From Hyphomicrobiales bacterium (GTDB lineage: Bacteria; Pseudomonadota; Alphaproteobacteria; Rhizobiales; Devosiaceae): DNA of 13,873 bases. The stretch is taken from contig WFPQ01000156.1 in NCBI GenBank assembly GCA_015487515.1, positions 1-13,873 on the forward strand, written 5' to 3'. Positions 12,521 through 13,873 of this stretch are shown here, in pieces. The position numbers and the translations under genes are program-made. Every line of letters starts with the position of its first letter. The first letter of the stretch is position 1. The notes under the pieces were generated by a model, which saw only the letters and a list, made by a program, of their open reading frames with translations, ran no database searches and had not been told where the DNA came from.

Positions 12521-13236
12521 TGGCCAGGGGACCAGGAAAACCGGCGGCAAGGCAACTAAAGACCCGGGTAAAAACCGCCAGGCGACGCTCCAGCAGTTCC
12601 ACGCGCTGGCTGCAACGCCAGCTTAACGACCCCTATGTGGCCCGGGCCAGGAAAGAGGGCTACAAGTCAAGGGCCGCCTTCAAGCTGATCGAACTGAACC
12701 AGAAATACAAGCTGCTGAAGCCGGGAATGAGGGTGGTCGATCTGGGCTGTGCTCCGGGAGGCTGGTTGCAGGTTGCGGTGCACCTGACAGGATCCAGCCC
12801 CGGCGACCCAAGAATCGTGGGCATGGATTACCTGGAAACGGAACCGGTGCCCGGCGCAATCATATTGCAAAAGGATTTCACCAGTGATGATGCACCAGAG
12901 GCCCTGATTACGGCATTGAAGGGAAAAAAGGCCGACCTGGTTCTTTCTGACATGGCAGCCCCCACCACCGGGCACAAGGCCACCGACCATATCAGGATAA
13001 TGGCGCTGGTCGAGATGGCGGCCGATTTTGCCATGGACGTTCTGGAACGGGACGGAACCTTTGTCGCCAAGGTTTTTCAGGGGGGAACAGAAGCCGGGCT
13101 GCTTGCCCGTCTCAAGACAGAATTTACCCGGACATTCCACGCAAAACCCCCGGCCAGCCGCAAGGATTCGGCGGAAACCTACCTGATAGCCAGGGGCTTG
13201 AGGGACCGGGTCACGGACCCGGGCACACATGCCTGA
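12517..13236 (+). CDS. rlmE: 23S rRNA (uridine-2552-2'-O) methyltransferase RlmE (FtsJ/RrmJ)
   Basis: SAM-dependent enzyme of 239 residues that methylates the 2'-O of U2552 in the 23S rRNA A-loop during late 50S assembly. The SAM-binding motif is VVDLGCAPGGW (73-83). The catalytic tetrad is visible: K56 (SRAAFKL), D145 (LVLSDMAAPTTG), K185 (FVAKVFQGG) and E220 (DSAETYLIARG). A basic N-terminal tail (1-35) precedes the core WLQRQLNDPYVARARKEGYKSR and probably helps bind rRNA. The start is ATG 12517 (AAGGG upstream) or the adjacent ATG 12520; both overlap the Ppx/GppA stop (ATGA), showing translational coupling. The upstream frame back to 12250 lies inside the phosphatase gene and is not used. 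Length is normal for the alphaproteobacterial form. Confidence 0.95.
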   Translation: MMARGPGKPAARQLKTRVKTARRRSSSSTRWLQRQLNDPYVARARKEGYKSRAAFKLIELNQKYKLLKPGMRVVDLGCAPGGWLQVAVHLTGSSPGDPRIVGMDYLETEPVPGAIILQKDFTSDDAPEALITALKGKKADLVLSDMAAPTTGHKATDHIRIMALVEMAADFAMDVLERDGTFVAKVFQGGTEAGLLARLKTEFTRTFHAKPPASRKDSAETYLIARGLRDRVTDPGTHA

Positions 13237-13290
13237 TCTGATGACTTAATACCGGTAACAAACCCCATGCCCCACCCCGTGCCTTGCAGC

Positions 13291-13304
13291 CAGGCCCGGG
13301 CCTG
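13291..13304. repeat. 14-bp perfect GC palindrome downstream of rlmE
   Basis: CAGGCCCGGGCCTG is self-complementary and lies 55 bases past the rlmE stop. No T-run follows and there is no loop, so it is not a standard terminator; it may be part of a weak transcription end or chance in GC-rich sequence. Confidence 0.4.
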
Positions 13305-13412
13305 CCTATGTGTGAAACATGGCAGTCAAGCCAGCATCATTGACCGAAAAAGCCAACGAGACTTGGCTGTCTGGGTTTGAAATTCTTTCAGGTACAGACA
13401 AGGAGAACGGTT

Positions 13413-13873
13413 ATGTCTTCATTCAAAAGTTCCATTGCAATTGCAACACTGGCCATGGCCGGCCTGGCCGGCATGGCCCAGCCGGCGTTTGCCCAGGTCG
13501 ATCTGCAGGTGTTCATGTGGGATACCCCGGCGGCCCTTGACAGCCTGCAGAACAACAAGATGGACGATGGGACCAATCGCCTGGATGACACCATGGGAAT
13601 GAGTGTCAACGTGCTGGAGGTTCCGGCCGGCAGGGTCACGTTCAACGTGCTGAATGTTTCCGGGCAGATGCCCCATGAAATGGTGGTTTCCATGCTGGAC
13701 GGACCCGATGCCGTGCTGCCCTATGATGCAGATATCGACCGGGTCGATGAATCACGCATCGGCGCCCTGGGAGAAGTCGAGGCAATCGGACCCGGAATCA
13801 GGGACAGCATGAGCCTTGACATGAAGCCGGGCAACTATGTGCTTTATTGCAACCTTCCCGGACACTACAGCTG
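13413..13873 (+). CDS. Secreted type-1 copper protein (plastocyanin/azurin-like cupredoxin), 3'-truncated
   Basis: The open frame runs from ATG 13413 to the end of the window (153 residues) with no stop. AAGGAG about 8 bases upstream fixes the start. A Sec signal peptide covers residues 1-27 with cleavage after AFA, so the product is periplasmic. Type-1 copper ligands are visible: H88 in MPHEMVV, C146 and H151 in YCNLPGHYS; the axial Met usually follows H151 by about five residues and falls past the window edge. The mature part is otherwise of ordinary cupredoxin form, with a longer stretch than azurin between H88 and C146. Likely role is electron transfer or copper handling; there is no partner in view. 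It is 176 bases from rlmE and likely has its own promoter, though none stands out. Confidence 0.88.
   Translation, partial: MSSFKSSIAIATLAMAGLAGMAQPAFAQVDLQVFMWDTPAALDSLQNNKMDDGTNRLDDTMGMSVNVLEVPAGRVTFNVLNVSGQMPHEMVVSMLDGPDAVLPYDADIDRVDESRIGALGEVEAIGPGIRDSMSLDMKPGNYVLYCNLPGHYS

Noticed and set aside
13319..13540. 73-residue open frame on the + strand before the cupredoxin
   Set aside because: It overlaps the cupredoxin signal peptide in another frame and lacks a ribosome site.

Overview
This window looks like chromosomal DNA of an alphaproteobacterium. The evidence is a CYP199-type P450 with its own [2Fe-2S] ferredoxin and ferredoxin reductase, an alphaproteobacterial-style CysK, and a Ppx/GppA-RlmE gene pair. 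Assignment below class level is not possible by eye. The first 19 bases are the Tn5/Nextera mosaic-end adapter, so the left edge is a contig end with uncut adapter. The right edge cuts a gene. Isoleucine codon ATA is unusually common for such GC-rich DNA.

Region 1 (22-6206, + strand) is a compact, probably single operon: livH (5' end missing), livM, livG and livF of a branched-chain-amino-acid-type (HAAT) ABC importer, then a CYP199-like cytochrome P450, a putidaredoxin-type ferredoxin and a putidaredoxin-reductase-type flavoprotein. The last three form a complete class I P450 electron chain (NAD(P)H to FAD reductase to [2Fe-2S] to heme). The importer most simply supplies the P450 substrate. 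Residues matching the carboxylate-binding residues of CYP199A4 suggest a para-substituted aromatic acid. The P450 has Met in place of the near-invariant Phe of the heme loop.

Region 2 (6192-10412, - strand) reads, in transcription order, DUF3703 protein, cysteine synthase (cysK), MarR regulator, then after a terminator and a 374-bp gap a VOC/glyoxalase-like protein and an L-2-amino-thiazoline-4-carboxylate (ATC) hydrolase-family protein. Two near-identical AT-rich palindromes sit at the same place relative to two sigma-70-like promoters, one ahead of DUF3703 and one ahead of the VOC gene. This suggests a single MarR regulon joining cysteine synthesis, ATC hydrolysis, a VOC protein and DUF3703. 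It is the best candidate here for an undescribed system. Three 23-bp tandem repeats lie upstream of the VOC promoter.

Region 3 (10413-10884) is gene-poor. It holds a hairpin, two pairs of short direct repeats that may be mobile-element remnants, and a tRNA-Gln(CUG) on the - strand.

Region 4 (11105-13873, + strand) carries a Ppx/GppA phosphatase with a long disordered N-terminus, overlapping rlmE (23S rRNA 2'-O-methyltransferase), and a secreted cupredoxin truncated by the window end.
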